Shown: positions 1 to 6,922 of the stretch, piece by piece
How the letters are laid out: each line of letters starts with the position of its first letter
Numbering within the stretch: position 1 is the first letter of the stretch
Notes under the pieces: generated by a model
Seen by the model: the letters and a program-made list of their open reading frames with translations, nothing else
Told to the model about the DNA's origin: nothing
The model's database searches: none
Source of the DNA: Sporomusa acidovorans
GTDB taxonomy: Bacteria; Bacillota; Negativicutes; Sporomusales; Sporomusaceae
Assembly (NCBI RefSeq): GCF_900101845.1
Contig: NZ_FNAM01000022.1
Location: forward strand, 30,129 to 94,128
DNA: 64,000 nucleotides
Direction: 5' to 3'
Translations under genes and position numbers: made by a program

Positions 1-318
1 GTCAACATAATCAATTAGATCGAGTACGGTCTGATCAGTAATATATTCATTCAGCCAGCCGCCGAATTGGGTGGTAAAGTTGTATTTGCCGTCGGAGAAT
101 GCACCGGCGCCACCAAAACCGCGCATGATACTGCAGGGATTGCATTTAATGCAGTCAGATACTTTTTTTTCGGAAATGGGGCAACACCGGGAATAAATAT
201 CATGTCCGGCTTCTATTAAAATAATATTGATGTTAGGGTTATTGTTGACAAGTTCATAAGCCGCGAATACGCCTGCCGGACCACCGCCGACAATGCCGAT
301 ATCAAATTTTTTTGCCAT
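1..318 (-). CDS. FAD-dependent dehydrogenase, N-terminal part (cut by window edge)
   Basis: The first 106 codons of a flavoprotein read leftward off the window, starting at the ATG at 318-316. Residues 6-16 (DIGIVGGGPAG) form the Rossmann dinucleotide-binding loop, so FAD binding is well supported. Residues about 44-80 hold a cysteine cluster (RCCP, then CIKCNPC) followed by GFGGAGAFSDGK, a combination I associate with the uncharacterised FAD-dependent dehydrogenases of the COG2509 type. The protein is probably cytoplasmic. The C-terminal part, substrate and partners lie outside the window, so the reaction is unknown. A perfect inverted repeat lies in its 5' region at 338-371. Confidence 0.85.
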   Translation of the reverse strand, partial: MAKKFDIGIVGGGPAGVFAAYELVNNNPNINIILIEAGHDIYSRCCPISEKKVSDCIKCNPCSIMRGFGGAGAFSDGKYNFTTQFGGWLNEYITDQTVLDLIDYVD

Positions 319-337
319 ACGAAAACCACCTTTCTTG

Positions 338-371
338 GTCAAACAGAATTTGTAATTGAATTCTGTTTGAC
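338..371. promoter_or_regulatory. Perfect 13-bp inverted repeat upstream of the flavoprotein
   Basis: The arms GTCAAACAGAATT (338-350) and AATTCTGTTTGAC (359-371) are exact reverse complements around an 8-nt spacer. It lies 20 bp upstream of the start codon at 318, where it could be an operator or a 5'-UTR stem. No T-run follows on either strand, so it is not an obvious terminator. Confidence 0.5.
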
Positions 372-709
372 ATAAGTGCAACCAGCGGCTAGTGCTCTCG
401 CCAAAGGCTCGGCGTTAGCCGGGTTTTCTAAATGATTGTGGCACGAACCGTTACACAGTATACTTTACCAAAGAAGGTTTGTAAATAGCAAATCAATCCT
501 TAGTTATCAATCATGAATAAAAATTATATTATTTTGATCTGTTGACAATGCGTCATGTGTGCACAATGATGCACATTATGATTAAGAGTACTTGTTGCAT
601 ACTACTTTCTGAAAATATAATAAAAATTTTTCTAATAGGGGACTCCGCAGTTCATCTTTTTCTGCTATTATTAAAGTAATACGGTTAAATATGGGTTGGG
701 GGGAAAGTC
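372..709. promoter_or_regulatory. Divergent intergenic region with candidate promoter for the HD-GYP gene
   Basis: No gene is seen here. An imperfect hairpin (arms CGGCTA 386-391 and TAGCCG 416-421) lies in the 5' region of the minus-strand flavoprotein. For the rightward gene there is a TTGACA at 542-547 with an AATGAT 17 bp further on; the 8-bp palindrome TGTGCACA (558-565) lies between them and touches the -10, which would suit an operator. A second possible -10 (TATAAT, 616-621) has no good -35. Which promoter is used cannot be decided. Confidence 0.35.
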
Positions 710-1837
710 GTGCCAGGGATGGATGTACTTTTGGTTATTGTACTTAATTTGTTCATTCTAGTTATTGTTCTTTATATTGCTGCCGCTTTACATCATAGGA
801 AGAGTCCTGGTTATGGTGCGAACGGCATACTGGCAGTTAAGAACGGCACACGTTTAGTCAATAAGGAAAAATTATTTGATATCTTTTGGCGGCATAGTCC
901 CTGCGCCATTACTGCCATCTCTCCTGACTTTCAAATACTTATGCTGAATGAGGCAGCAACCGCTATCCGCGGTATTCCTCATGAAAAGGCTATCCATACT
1001 AAGTGCTATGAGGCATTTAACAAGGATGGTCCCTGCCCCCAATGCCCTGTTGGCCAGGCGCTTACCACCGGCCAAATTCACATGCGTACCAAGCAGGAAG
1101 TGAACCATGACGGCGTGGTTAAGTATCTGGATCAGACGGTGGTGCCCATCCTGGGAAGTGACGGGGCAGTGGATTATGTGCTGGAATTCACTGTTGATGT
1201 TACGGAAAGAACTGAACTGGAACAGCAAAATCGGCAATTAGCTGTTGAGACAGTTACTTCGTTAAGCACTTTAATTGGCAGTCGCGATAAGTATACCGGC
1301 GAACACTCCATCCGGGTGCGGGATATTGCGCTATCCATTGGCAGTGAACTTAGGCTTAGTTCTGCCGTTATGAGTGAATTGGCCATTGCTGCCGTGCTTC
1401 ACGATATTGGAAAAATCGGTATACCTGAACAAATTTTAAATAAAACCGGCAAGCTTACTGACAGTGAATTTGCCATTATCCAGAAACATCCGCAAATAGG
1501 GTATGACGCGCTGATTAGCATTAAGCAATTAGAGAAAATTGCGGGATATATTCTGTATCATCATGAATGTTATGATGGCCGGGGTTACCCCAGCAGGAAA
1601 AAAGGACAGGAAATTCCCTTGATTTCCCGGATCTTAAGCGTTGCCGATGTGTATGAAGCCATAACTTCCGACCGGATCTACCGGAAAGCCATGAATCTTG
1701 AGCAGACGATGATGGTGATGCGTTCCGGGCGGGAAACCAAGTTTGATCCGGAGATCCTGGACGCATTCTTTTGTGTTTTGCGGCGGGAGCGGCCGGACAT
1801 TCAGTCGTCTTTGTATGAGGGCGCGGCGGTGTCATAA
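710..1837 (+). CDS. PAS / HD-GYP domain protein, probable cyclic-di-GMP phosphodiesterase
   Basis: This 375-residue protein has one N-terminal membrane helix (residues about 5-27), a PAS sensor domain (about 55-165) and a C-terminal HD-GYP domain (about 170-365). The PAS domain carries a cysteine-rich stretch (KCYEAF, GPCPQCPV) that could bind a metal or sense redox state. The catalytic signature is intact: the HD pair in VLHDIGKIG and the HHE..DGRGYP motif, the features of enzymes that hydrolyse cyclic-di-GMP. Start is GTG at 710 behind a G-rich stretch; ATG at 719 is an alternative. It stands alone, so its input signal is not evident. Confidence 0.88.
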   Translation: MPGMDVLLVIVLNLFILVIVLYIAAALHHRKSPGYGANGILAVKNGTRLVNKEKLFDIFWRHSPCAITAISPDFQILMLNEAATAIRGIPHEKAIHTKCYEAFNKDGPCPQCPVGQALTTGQIHMRTKQEVNHDGVVKYLDQTVVPILGSDGAVDYVLEFTVDVTERTELEQQNRQLAVETVTSLSTLIGSRDKYTGEHSIRVRDIALSIGSELRLSSAVMSELAIAAVLHDIGKIGIPEQILNKTGKLTDSEFAIIQKHPQIGYDALISIKQLEKIAGYILYHHECYDGRGYPSRKKGQEIPLISRILSVADVYEAITSDRIYRKAMNLEQTMMVMRSGRETKFDPEILDAFFCVLRRERPDIQSSLYEGAAVS

Positions 1838-1853
1838 GCAAGATTTGATGATC

Positions 1854-1908
1854 GTTCACTCTTTGTTCACACTTCTGTCACACTTCAGCTGGAAAAATGC
1901 GCTATACT
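1854..1908 (+). promoter_or_regulatory. Three 11-bp direct repeats in front of a -10 box: OmpR/PhoB-type operator
   Basis: Three tandem 11-mers, GTTCACTCTTT (1854-1864), GTTCACACTTC (1865-1875) and TGTCACACTTC (1876-1886), keep the core TCAC in exact 11-bp register. A TATACT -10 box lies at 1903-1908, so the third repeat occupies the -35 position. This is the arrangement used by winged-helix OmpR/PhoB response regulators that activate from the -35 region. The regulator encoded at 2449 is the obvious candidate to bind it. Confidence 0.65.
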
Positions 1909-1940
1909 TAAGACAAATAATAAAATAAGGAGTGATTGAC

Positions 1941-2360
1941 ATGAAAAAAATTACTGGTTTTGCCTTGATTGGGGTGCTGGTTCTTTCATTGATCGGTGCA
2001 GTAGCCCTAGCAGCACCGGACGCCAATTCCGATCAGGGACAGCCTGGTTTTTTTCCAAGACCCTGTGGACCGACCGCTGCGCAATTAGCCAACATGACTG
2101 ATGAACAAAAAGCCCAGATTGCTACCTGGCAAAAAGAAATGTTTGAACAAAGAAAGCAAATGCTGCAAAAAGAGGTTGAGTGGGGCTGGATAACGCAGTC
2201 TCAGGCCGATGAACATATTTCCTTTATGGAGCAATGCATAAAAAACGGTAATTTCGGCATGATGGGTATGGGGTTTGGTCCTGGCATGCGGCATCATGGA
2301 CGAGGCATGGGACCGGCAAACGGTGGTTGTGTATATAACAACGTTCCGGCTCAACAATAG
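1941..2360 (+). CDS. Small secreted Met/His-rich DUF2680 family protein
   Basis: A 139-residue exported protein with a clear signal peptide (residues 1-25, cleavage after LALA) and a helical DUF2680-like core (TDEQKAQIATWQKEMFEQRKQ, then EVEWGWITQSQADEHISFM). The tail is rich in Met, His and Gly (GMMGMGFGPGMRHHGRGMGP), which suggests metal contact outside the inner membrane. I chose ATG 1941 because AAGGAGTG sits just upstream. It is preceded by a three-repeat operator, followed by a terminator and then by a two-component system whose sensor has a similar Met/His-rich segment, so it is probably that system's target. Function is unknown; metal binding is inferred. Confidence 0.8.
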   Translation: MKKITGFALIGVLVLSLIGAVALAAPDANSDQGQPGFFPRPCGPTAAQLANMTDEQKAQIATWQKEMFEQRKQMLQKEVEWGWITQSQADEHISFMEQCIKNGNFGMMGMGFGPGMRHHGRGMGPANGGCVYNNVPAQQ

Positions 2361-2370
2361 TAAATAGAGA

Positions 2371-2405
2371 AAGAGCCTGCTGCAGTTTGCGGCAGGCTCT
2401 TTTGG
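2371..2405 (+). terminator. Intrinsic terminator after the DUF2680 gene
   Basis: Arms AAGAGCCTGCTGC (2371-2383) and GCGGCAGGCTCTT (2389-2401) form a 13-bp stem with one G-T pair, followed by a short T-run. It separates the secreted protein from the two-component genes. Confidence 0.85.
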
Positions 2406-2448
2406 GCAGACGCAGCTTGTGGTATGCTTGAGATAAGAGGTGAAAAAC

Positions 2449-3141
2449 ATGACCGGCAAAACGGTACTCATTGTAGATGATGAACAAGCAATTCGGGAAT
2501 TATTGGCTCTTTATTTAACAAAAGAAGGATTTGTGGTTCAGGAAGCGGCGGATGGTGCCGAAGCGTTGATAAAGAACCAGGAATATAAACCGGATATCAT
2601 TATTTTAGATATTATGATGCCTGTACTGGACGGAATGGAAGTTTGCCGTCAAATTCGCAAATTCTCAAACATACCGATTATCATGTTGACCTCGCGGGCA
2701 GAGGACGAGGATCGTATCCTGGGGCTTGAGATCGGAGCGGATGATTATGTGACCAAACCTTTCAACTCCCGGGAAGTAGTTGCCCGGGTTAAGGCTGTAT
2801 TGCGCCGGCTGGACGCTCCCAGGCAACAGCCGGAAGCCGCTATCAATTATCCCGAGCTCCTCATTGATATGGCCGAGCATACGGTTAAGGCCTATGGCCG
2901 CGAGGTTTCCCTAGCTAACAAAGAAATGGAGTTATTATGGCATTTGGCCTCGCATCCGGGCCGGGCATTTTCGCGGGAACAGTTGTTGGAGAGTGTCTGG
3001 GGATATAGCTATTGTGGAGATACGCGTACGGTTGACACTCATATCAAACGAATTCGTAAGAAATTGGCGATTGGCACAGCGACACCGTGGGATATAAAAA
3101 CAGTATGGGGCATAGGTTATAAGTTTGAGGTGAAAAAGTGA
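2449..3141 (+). CDS. OmpR/PhoB-family response regulator
   Basis: A 230-residue two-domain regulator. The receiver domain (residues 1-120) has the acidic pair D10-D11, the phospho-acceptor D54 (IIILDIMMP), T81 and K103. The C-terminal winged helix (about 130-230) ends in TVWGIGYKFE, typical of the OmpR class. ATG 2449 is preferred over the upstream in-frame GTG (2440) because AGAGGTG then lies at normal spacing. It overlaps the sensor kinase start by 4 bp, so the two are translated together. The three direct repeats at 1854-1886 fit the DNA-binding mode of this family and are its likely operator. Confidence 0.93.
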   Translation: MTGKTVLIVDDEQAIRELLALYLTKEGFVVQEAADGAEALIKNQEYKPDIIILDIMMPVLDGMEVCRQIRKFSNIPIIMLTSRAEDEDRILGLEIGADDYVTKPFNSREVVARVKAVLRRLDAPRQQPEAAINYPELLIDMAEHTVKAYGREVSLANKEMELLWHLASHPGRAFSREQLLESVWGYSYCGDTRTVDTHIKRIRKKLAIGTATPWDIKTVWGIGYKFEVKK

Positions 3142-4778
3142 GAATATCACTGCAACACAAATTGTTGGGCAGTTTCATTATTGTCGTTGCCTTAGTTCTG
3201 GCAATTGTCTCAACCGGGGTTTCGCTGCTCATCCGGGATTACTTTTTCGCCAGCAAGGAACGCGAGCTGACTGAGAAAGCCTATGAAACCGCACGGGTGG
3301 TCAATGGATATTATGATGAAGAAATTAATTATGGCCAACTGGCCGGGTTTATTAATAGTATTGACAGTATACTGGGCGCCAGAGTATGGATCGTGGACAA
3401 TTCGCTTAATTTGCTTGCCGCTTCCGAAGAGCGGCAGGCACCTGTAGGGACTTTTCATCACCGGGCCGGTATGATGAAGAAAAGTCCTCTGGACAGAAGG
3501 CCGGATTGTGATATGCCGCCGGAAGGACAGGGAATGGGTTGGCGGCACGGAACCGGCAGGAGACATGGTATGCTGCCTCCTCCTGGTATGCTGCCGGGCA
3601 AGGAACCGGGACCCGGCCAGCCGAAAAATCTGGTGTCGATAGACGGAATGGAAGGGGTAACACAACAACTGACAGAGTCCGCGGGGACAGCCTGGACTAA
3701 AATTGTTTATCATCCTTATTATGAAGAAAATATGCTGCTTGTCGCCGTTCCTCTTATCCGCGACGATGGACAATCCCGGGGAACCGTGCTAATAAATGCT
3801 CCTTTAGCCGGTTTTGATAGTTTTCTTAACCGGATCTACTGGTATATTGCCGCTTCGGGAACGGTAGGTATCCTTATTACGATTTTTATTGCGAATTATC
3901 TTTCTGCCGGTATTATCCGGCCTTTGAAGTCTATGCAAGCGGTTGCCTCGGCCATGGCGGGCGGTGATTATTCGGTTCAGGCTAAGGTCAAGACCAACGA
4001 TGAGGTGGGAGATTTAAGCCGGTCATTGAATTTACTGGCCGAAGCACTCAATGATTTTGTCAGGAAGACTGAAAAAACCGATAAACTCAGACGCGATTTT
4101 GTTGCCAATGTATCCCACGAACTTAGAACACCGCTAACCATTATGCGCGGTTATAATGAAGCGTTTTTGGACGGGACAATATCTGAGCCCGAACAGGCGG
4201 AAAAATACCACAAAATTATGCGGGACGAATCAGTACGGCTGGAGAAGCTGATTCATGAGCTTTTGGATCTCAGTCAACTGGAGGCCCGGACCGCCTCACT
4301 GGAAACAGAGCCGGTATCGTTGGCTGAGATTGTTGACAACCTTGCCGCCTTATTCGGTCAGCGCAGTGAGGAAAAGAGGGTAACCTTGCTGACGGATGTT
4401 GAGAAAGATCTGCCGGATATTCAGGGCAATGGCGACAGATTAACACAAATGGTGCTTATTCTGCTAGATAACGCGTTTAAGTTTACGCCGGCCGGTGGAA
4501 CGGTCAAGGTTTCTTTAGCGGCAGGCAATGGTTGGGAGACACTCACCATCGCTGATACCGGTGTCGGTATTTCGGCAGAAGATTTACCGTATATCTGGGA
4601 ACGGTTTTACAAATCCGATAAAGCCCATACCCGTACCGGCGGCGGTACCGGCTTAGGGCTGGCTATTGCCAGGGAAATCATAAATCTCCATGGAGCGGAG
4701 CCTGAGGTAAGCAGCCAAGCAGGTCAGGGAACAGTTTTTTTAATTAAGTTTCCGCTTGCCAAAACGGCATTGAGTTAA
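3138..4778 (+). CDS. Membrane sensor histidine kinase with Met/His/Pro-rich extracytoplasmic loop
   Basis: A 546-residue kinase: membrane helix (about 8-30), extracytoplasmic sensor region to about residue 230, second helix (about 232-258), HAMP linker, dimerisation domain with phospho-acceptor His327 (NVSHELRTPL), and ATPase domain with the N box (LDNAFKFTPAGG), DTGVGIS and GGTGLGLAIA boxes. Within the sensor loop (residues about 110-160) is an unusual low-complexity stretch of Gly, Met, His, Pro and Arg (GMGWRHGTGRRHGMLPPPGM), resembling the tail of the small secreted protein upstream. I infer that the pair senses a metal or a metal-binding client. Start is GTG at 3138, overlapping the regulator. 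Confidence 0.93.
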   Translation: MRISLQHKLLGSFIIVVALVLAIVSTGVSLLIRDYFFASKERELTEKAYETARVVNGYYDEEINYGQLAGFINSIDSILGARVWIVDNSLNLLAASEERQAPVGTFHHRAGMMKKSPLDRRPDCDMPPEGQGMGWRHGTGRRHGMLPPPGMLPGKEPGPGQPKNLVSIDGMEGVTQQLTESAGTAWTKIVYHPYYEENMLLVAVPLIRDDGQSRGTVLINAPLAGFDSFLNRIYWYIAASGTVGILITIFIANYLSAGIIRPLKSMQAVASAMAGGDYSVQAKVKTNDEVGDLSRSLNLLAEALNDFVRKTEKTDKLRRDFVANVSHELRTPLTIMRGYNEAFLDGTISEPEQAEKYHKIMRDESVRLEKLIHELLDLSQLEARTASLETEPVSLAEIVDNLAALFGQRSEEKRVTLLTDVEKDLPDIQGNGDRLTQMVLILLDNAFKFTPAGGTVKVSLAAGNGWETLTIADTGVGISAEDLPYIWERFYKSDKAHTRTGGGTGLGLAIAREIINLHGAEPEVSSQAGQGTVFLIKFPLAKTALS

Positions 4779-4815
4779 ACGCCGACAGCAAATACCAATG
4801 CAAGAAAAATTCCTA

Positions 4816-4872
4816 TTGTCAAAGTGATTGAAATTATGTTATTATTTTAACAAATACAGCTATGAAGGCTGT
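4816..4872 (+). promoter_or_regulatory. Promoter and first TGAA-loop hairpin of the exbB leader
   Basis: TTGTCA (4816-4821) and TATTAT (4840-4845) form a promoter with an 18-bp spacer. Eleven bases downstream of the -10 is the hairpin ACAGCT/GGCTGT (4856-4872) with loop ATGAA. The same loop recurs at the start of several other leaders in this window, and a second copy (CC-ACGAA-GG, 4918-4926) is embedded in the terminator that follows. Confidence 0.6.
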
Positions 4873-4913
4873 GCAGGTCGCAAGGCAAAAACAAGAGTAT
4901 AATGTGAACAAAT

Positions 4914-4966
4914 AAAACCACGAAGGGTGTACGGTTAAGAATGACCGGAAATCTTTGTGGTTTTTT
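4914..4966 (+). terminator. Leader terminator (attenuator) before exbB
   Basis: Arms CCACGAAG (4918-4925) and CTTTGTGG (4953-4960), extended by A/T pairs, enclose an inner hairpin (CGGT 4932-4935, ACCG 4944-4947) and are followed by TTTTTT. It precedes exbB by about 60 bp with no gene in between, so it can only act as an attenuator of exbB-exbD-tonB. It closely resembles the elements at 11129-11179 and, on the minus strand, 37966-38016. Confidence 0.75.
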
Positions 4967-5028
4967 ATTTTGGAGGTGCGTAGGGTTAAAACTTAATTTA
5001 ACTAGTAAGAGGGGGGAGTTACAGTTAT

Positions 5029-5664
5029 ATGGAGGTTATTGGCAGTAGTCTGGAACTGTTTAAAAAGGGCGGTCTGGTGATGTATCCGCTGCTTCTGTGT
5101 TCGTTGCTGGTTGTAACGATTGCTGTAGAAAGGTATATGGTTTATCGCAGGGCGGCGACCGACGACAAAAAACTGTTGCATGAGCTTATGGTTTCCCTTG
5201 ACCGCTATGACTGGGAAGGCGCCAAAAAGGCATGTGCCGGTGCCGGCGGTGTTACGGGCATGATGGTGGCGCGCGGGCTGGAAAATATTCGCTTTGATGC
5301 CTGTGATTTAGAAAGTGCTATGACTGCTGCCGCCGCTCAGTCGGCGGCGAAACTTAGGAACAAGCTTGGGTATCTTGACACGATTGTTACTTTGTCGCCG
5401 CTTTTGGGACTGTTAGGTACGGTCATCGGAATGATTTCCTCTTTTAGCATTATGAATATTAAGGCGGGACAGCCTCAGGCAATTACCGGCGGTGTCGGTG
5501 AGGCGCTGGTAGCGACGGCTACCGGTCTTTGTGTAGCCGTTATGGCACTGATTGTTCATACTTATTTTAGCCATTGGCTGGATACGATTATCACCGGTAT
5601 GGAAGAGTGCAGCGCGGTACTGATTGAAGCCAAGAGACGGAGTGACAGACGTGAAACTGCGTAA
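5029..5664 (+). CDS. exbB: ExbB/TolQ/MotA-family proton channel subunit
   Basis: A 211-residue inner-membrane protein with three helices: residues about 16-38, 112-138 and 155-182. The second and third are the Gly/Ala/Thr-rich helices (SPLLGLLGTVIGMISSF and ALVATATGLCVAVMALI) that line the proton path with ExbD. It is the first gene of exbB-exbD-tonB, the only such motor in the window, and probably powers all five TonB receptors. The start codon follows a GGGGGGAG ribosome-binding site. Transcription appears to pass through the attenuator-like terminator at 4914-4966. Confidence 0.95.
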   Translation: MEVIGSSLELFKKGGLVMYPLLLCSLLVVTIAVERYMVYRRAATDDKKLLHELMVSLDRYDWEGAKKACAGAGGVTGMMVARGLENIRFDACDLESAMTAAAAQSAAKLRNKLGYLDTIVTLSPLLGLLGTVIGMISSFSIMNIKAGQPQAITGGVGEALVATATGLCVAVMALIVHTYFSHWLDTIITGMEECSAVLIEAKRRSDRRETA

Positions 5665-6061
5665 TTTGCGGTTGGAGCGCCAGCCCAGGATTATGATTAT
5701 TCCCATGATTGATATCATTTTCTTTTTGCTGGTGTTTTTTATGATGAGTACCTTATATATGGTGGAGCAGCGGACCTTGCCTGTCAATTTGCCGCAAGCG
5801 GCTGCTGCCCAAGCCGAGTTGGCCAAGAACGTTGCCATTACGATTGCAAAAGACGGAATTATCTATATCGACCAGGAGCAGATTCCGCCGGAACTATTTA
5901 AAGCGCGTATTCAGGCTCAGCTTGCCCGTCAGGCGGAAGCGGCATTTATTCTGCGGGCGGACAAGCAGGCGGAATACGGCCGGGTGGTAACGGTTCTGGA
6001 TGAGCTTAAAGCGTTAGGCATAAAAAAAGTAGCTGTGGCTACAGAACAGGCGCAGAGGTGA
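5651..6061 (+). CDS. exbD: ExbD/TolR-family biopolymer transport protein
   Basis: A 136-residue protein with one N-terminal helix (residues about 13-35) carrying the membrane-embedded aspartate D21 (PMIDIIFFLLVFF), the residue that couples proton flow to movement in this family. The periplasmic domain follows (about 45-136), with the ExbD pattern of repeated hydrophobic strands and ILRADKQAEYGRVV. I place the start at GTG 5651, with GGAG at good spacing; in-frame TTG 5624 and GTG 5642 are alternatives. The start overlaps the end of exbB. Confidence 0.93.
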   Translation: MKLRNLRLERQPRIMIIPMIDIIFFLLVFFMMSTLYMVEQRTLPVNLPQAAAAQAELAKNVAITIAKDGIIYIDQEQIPPELFKARIQAQLARQAEAAFILRADKQAEYGRVVTVLDELKALGIKKVAVATEQAQR

Positions 6062-6065
6062 GAGC

Positions 6066-6764
6066 ATGCTGGAACAATCCTATGGCCGGCGTGCCGTGGT
6101 CTTCTCCTGCTGTTTTCACTGCCTGCTGTTTATCGGAGCAGGCTGGTTAGGGGGCGGTCTATTCAGTCAAGCGGCAGAACCTGAAACGATCGAGATGGAG
6201 CTGGTTAGCAGTAGCGCTCTGCCGGCTCAGGCTGCTCCTGTGCCGATCACCATGCCGCAGGCGGCCAGTTCGGTTATCCAACCCGGTGTGGCAAATTCCT
6301 TGCGGCCAATGACCGCAAGTGCGGCAGCCAGTGACGGCATTGCCGAACGCGTTAGTCCGGCGGCCGCTGTGTCTGCCGGTGGCAATGGCTTGGCCGACGC
6401 CGCAGTACCGGCAGTGGCAGCAGGCAATGCTGCCGGCGGAGAAGCAGCGGCGGCAAGTTTGACGGCAGCTCCACCGCAACCTAGAAAAATAGCGGCACCG
6501 CGGGTTTTAAACAGAGTTGACCCCGATTACCCGGACGATGCCAGGCAGGAAGGTTTTGCCGGCACGGTAAAAGTAAAAGTCGAAGTATTGGAAAATGGCC
6601 GGCCCGGCGAGGTGTTTGTTGTGCGTTCTTCCGGCAGGCAGTCTATTGATGAAGCTGCGCTGCGCGCCGTTCGCAGGTGGCGGTTTGTACCGGCGCAGGA
6701 AGTCGGCAGCGGCGAGGCTGTTCGCTGCTATACAACGTTTTCGGTAGTTTTTGAATTGAATTAG
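6066..6764 (+). CDS. tonB: TonB energy transducer
   Basis: A 232-residue TonB: inner-membrane anchor at residues 10-31, a long Ala/Pro/Val/Gly-rich spacer (about 35-140) instead of the Pro-Lys/Pro-Glu repeats of enterobacterial TonB, and a C-terminal domain (about 142-232) with the conserved YP near its start (DPDYPDDARQEGFAGTVKVKV) and the RSSG and AVRRWRF motifs. It transmits proton-motive force from ExbBD to the TonB boxes of the outer-membrane receptors. It begins 4 bp after exbD with GAGGTGAGAG upstream, so the three genes form one operon. Confidence 0.94.
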   Translation: MLEQSYGRRAVVFSCCFHCLLFIGAGWLGGGLFSQAAEPETIEMELVSSSALPAQAAPVPITMPQAASSVIQPGVANSLRPMTASAAASDGIAERVSPAAAVSAGGNGLADAAVPAVAAGNAAGGEAAAASLTAAPPQPRKIAAPRVLNRVDPDYPDDARQEGFAGTVKVKVEVLENGRPGEVFVVRSSGRQSIDEAALRAVRRWRFVPAQEVGSGEAVRCYTTFSVVFELN

Positions 6765-6837
6765 CACGCCTAAATATTCTTTTGTGTGTTGGATATTGAT
6801 ATTGCGCAGCTAATAGCAAGATTATAGCGATGATCTA

Positions 6838-6895
6838 AGGTATGAAGCCTTATGGGGATGTGATGATCCCCTTGGTCTTTATGCCTTTTATTTTT
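6838..6895 (+). terminator. Leader terminator with ATGAA motif before TonB receptor gene
   Basis: The 5' arm AGGTATGAAG (6838-6847) pairs with CTTTATGCCT (6877-6886) using two G-T pairs, around an inner GGGGAT/GATCCCC hairpin, and TTTTATTTTT follows. The 5' arm can instead fold on itself as AGGT-ATGAA-GCCT. It lies between tonB and the next receptor gene, 28 bp before the latter's start. No clear first-copy hairpin was found upstream, unlike in the other leaders. Confidence 0.7.
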
Positions 6896-6922
6896 GAAGT
6901 TTGTGGGAGAGGTGCAGAAATA

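Noticed and set aside
4856..4966. ANTAR-protein target (dual hexaloop hairpins)
   Set aside because: The two-hairpin plus terminator layout is similar, but the loops are mostly five-base (N)TGAA rather than six-base with A at position 1 and G at position 4, and no ANTAR gene is in the window. Kept only as an analogy.
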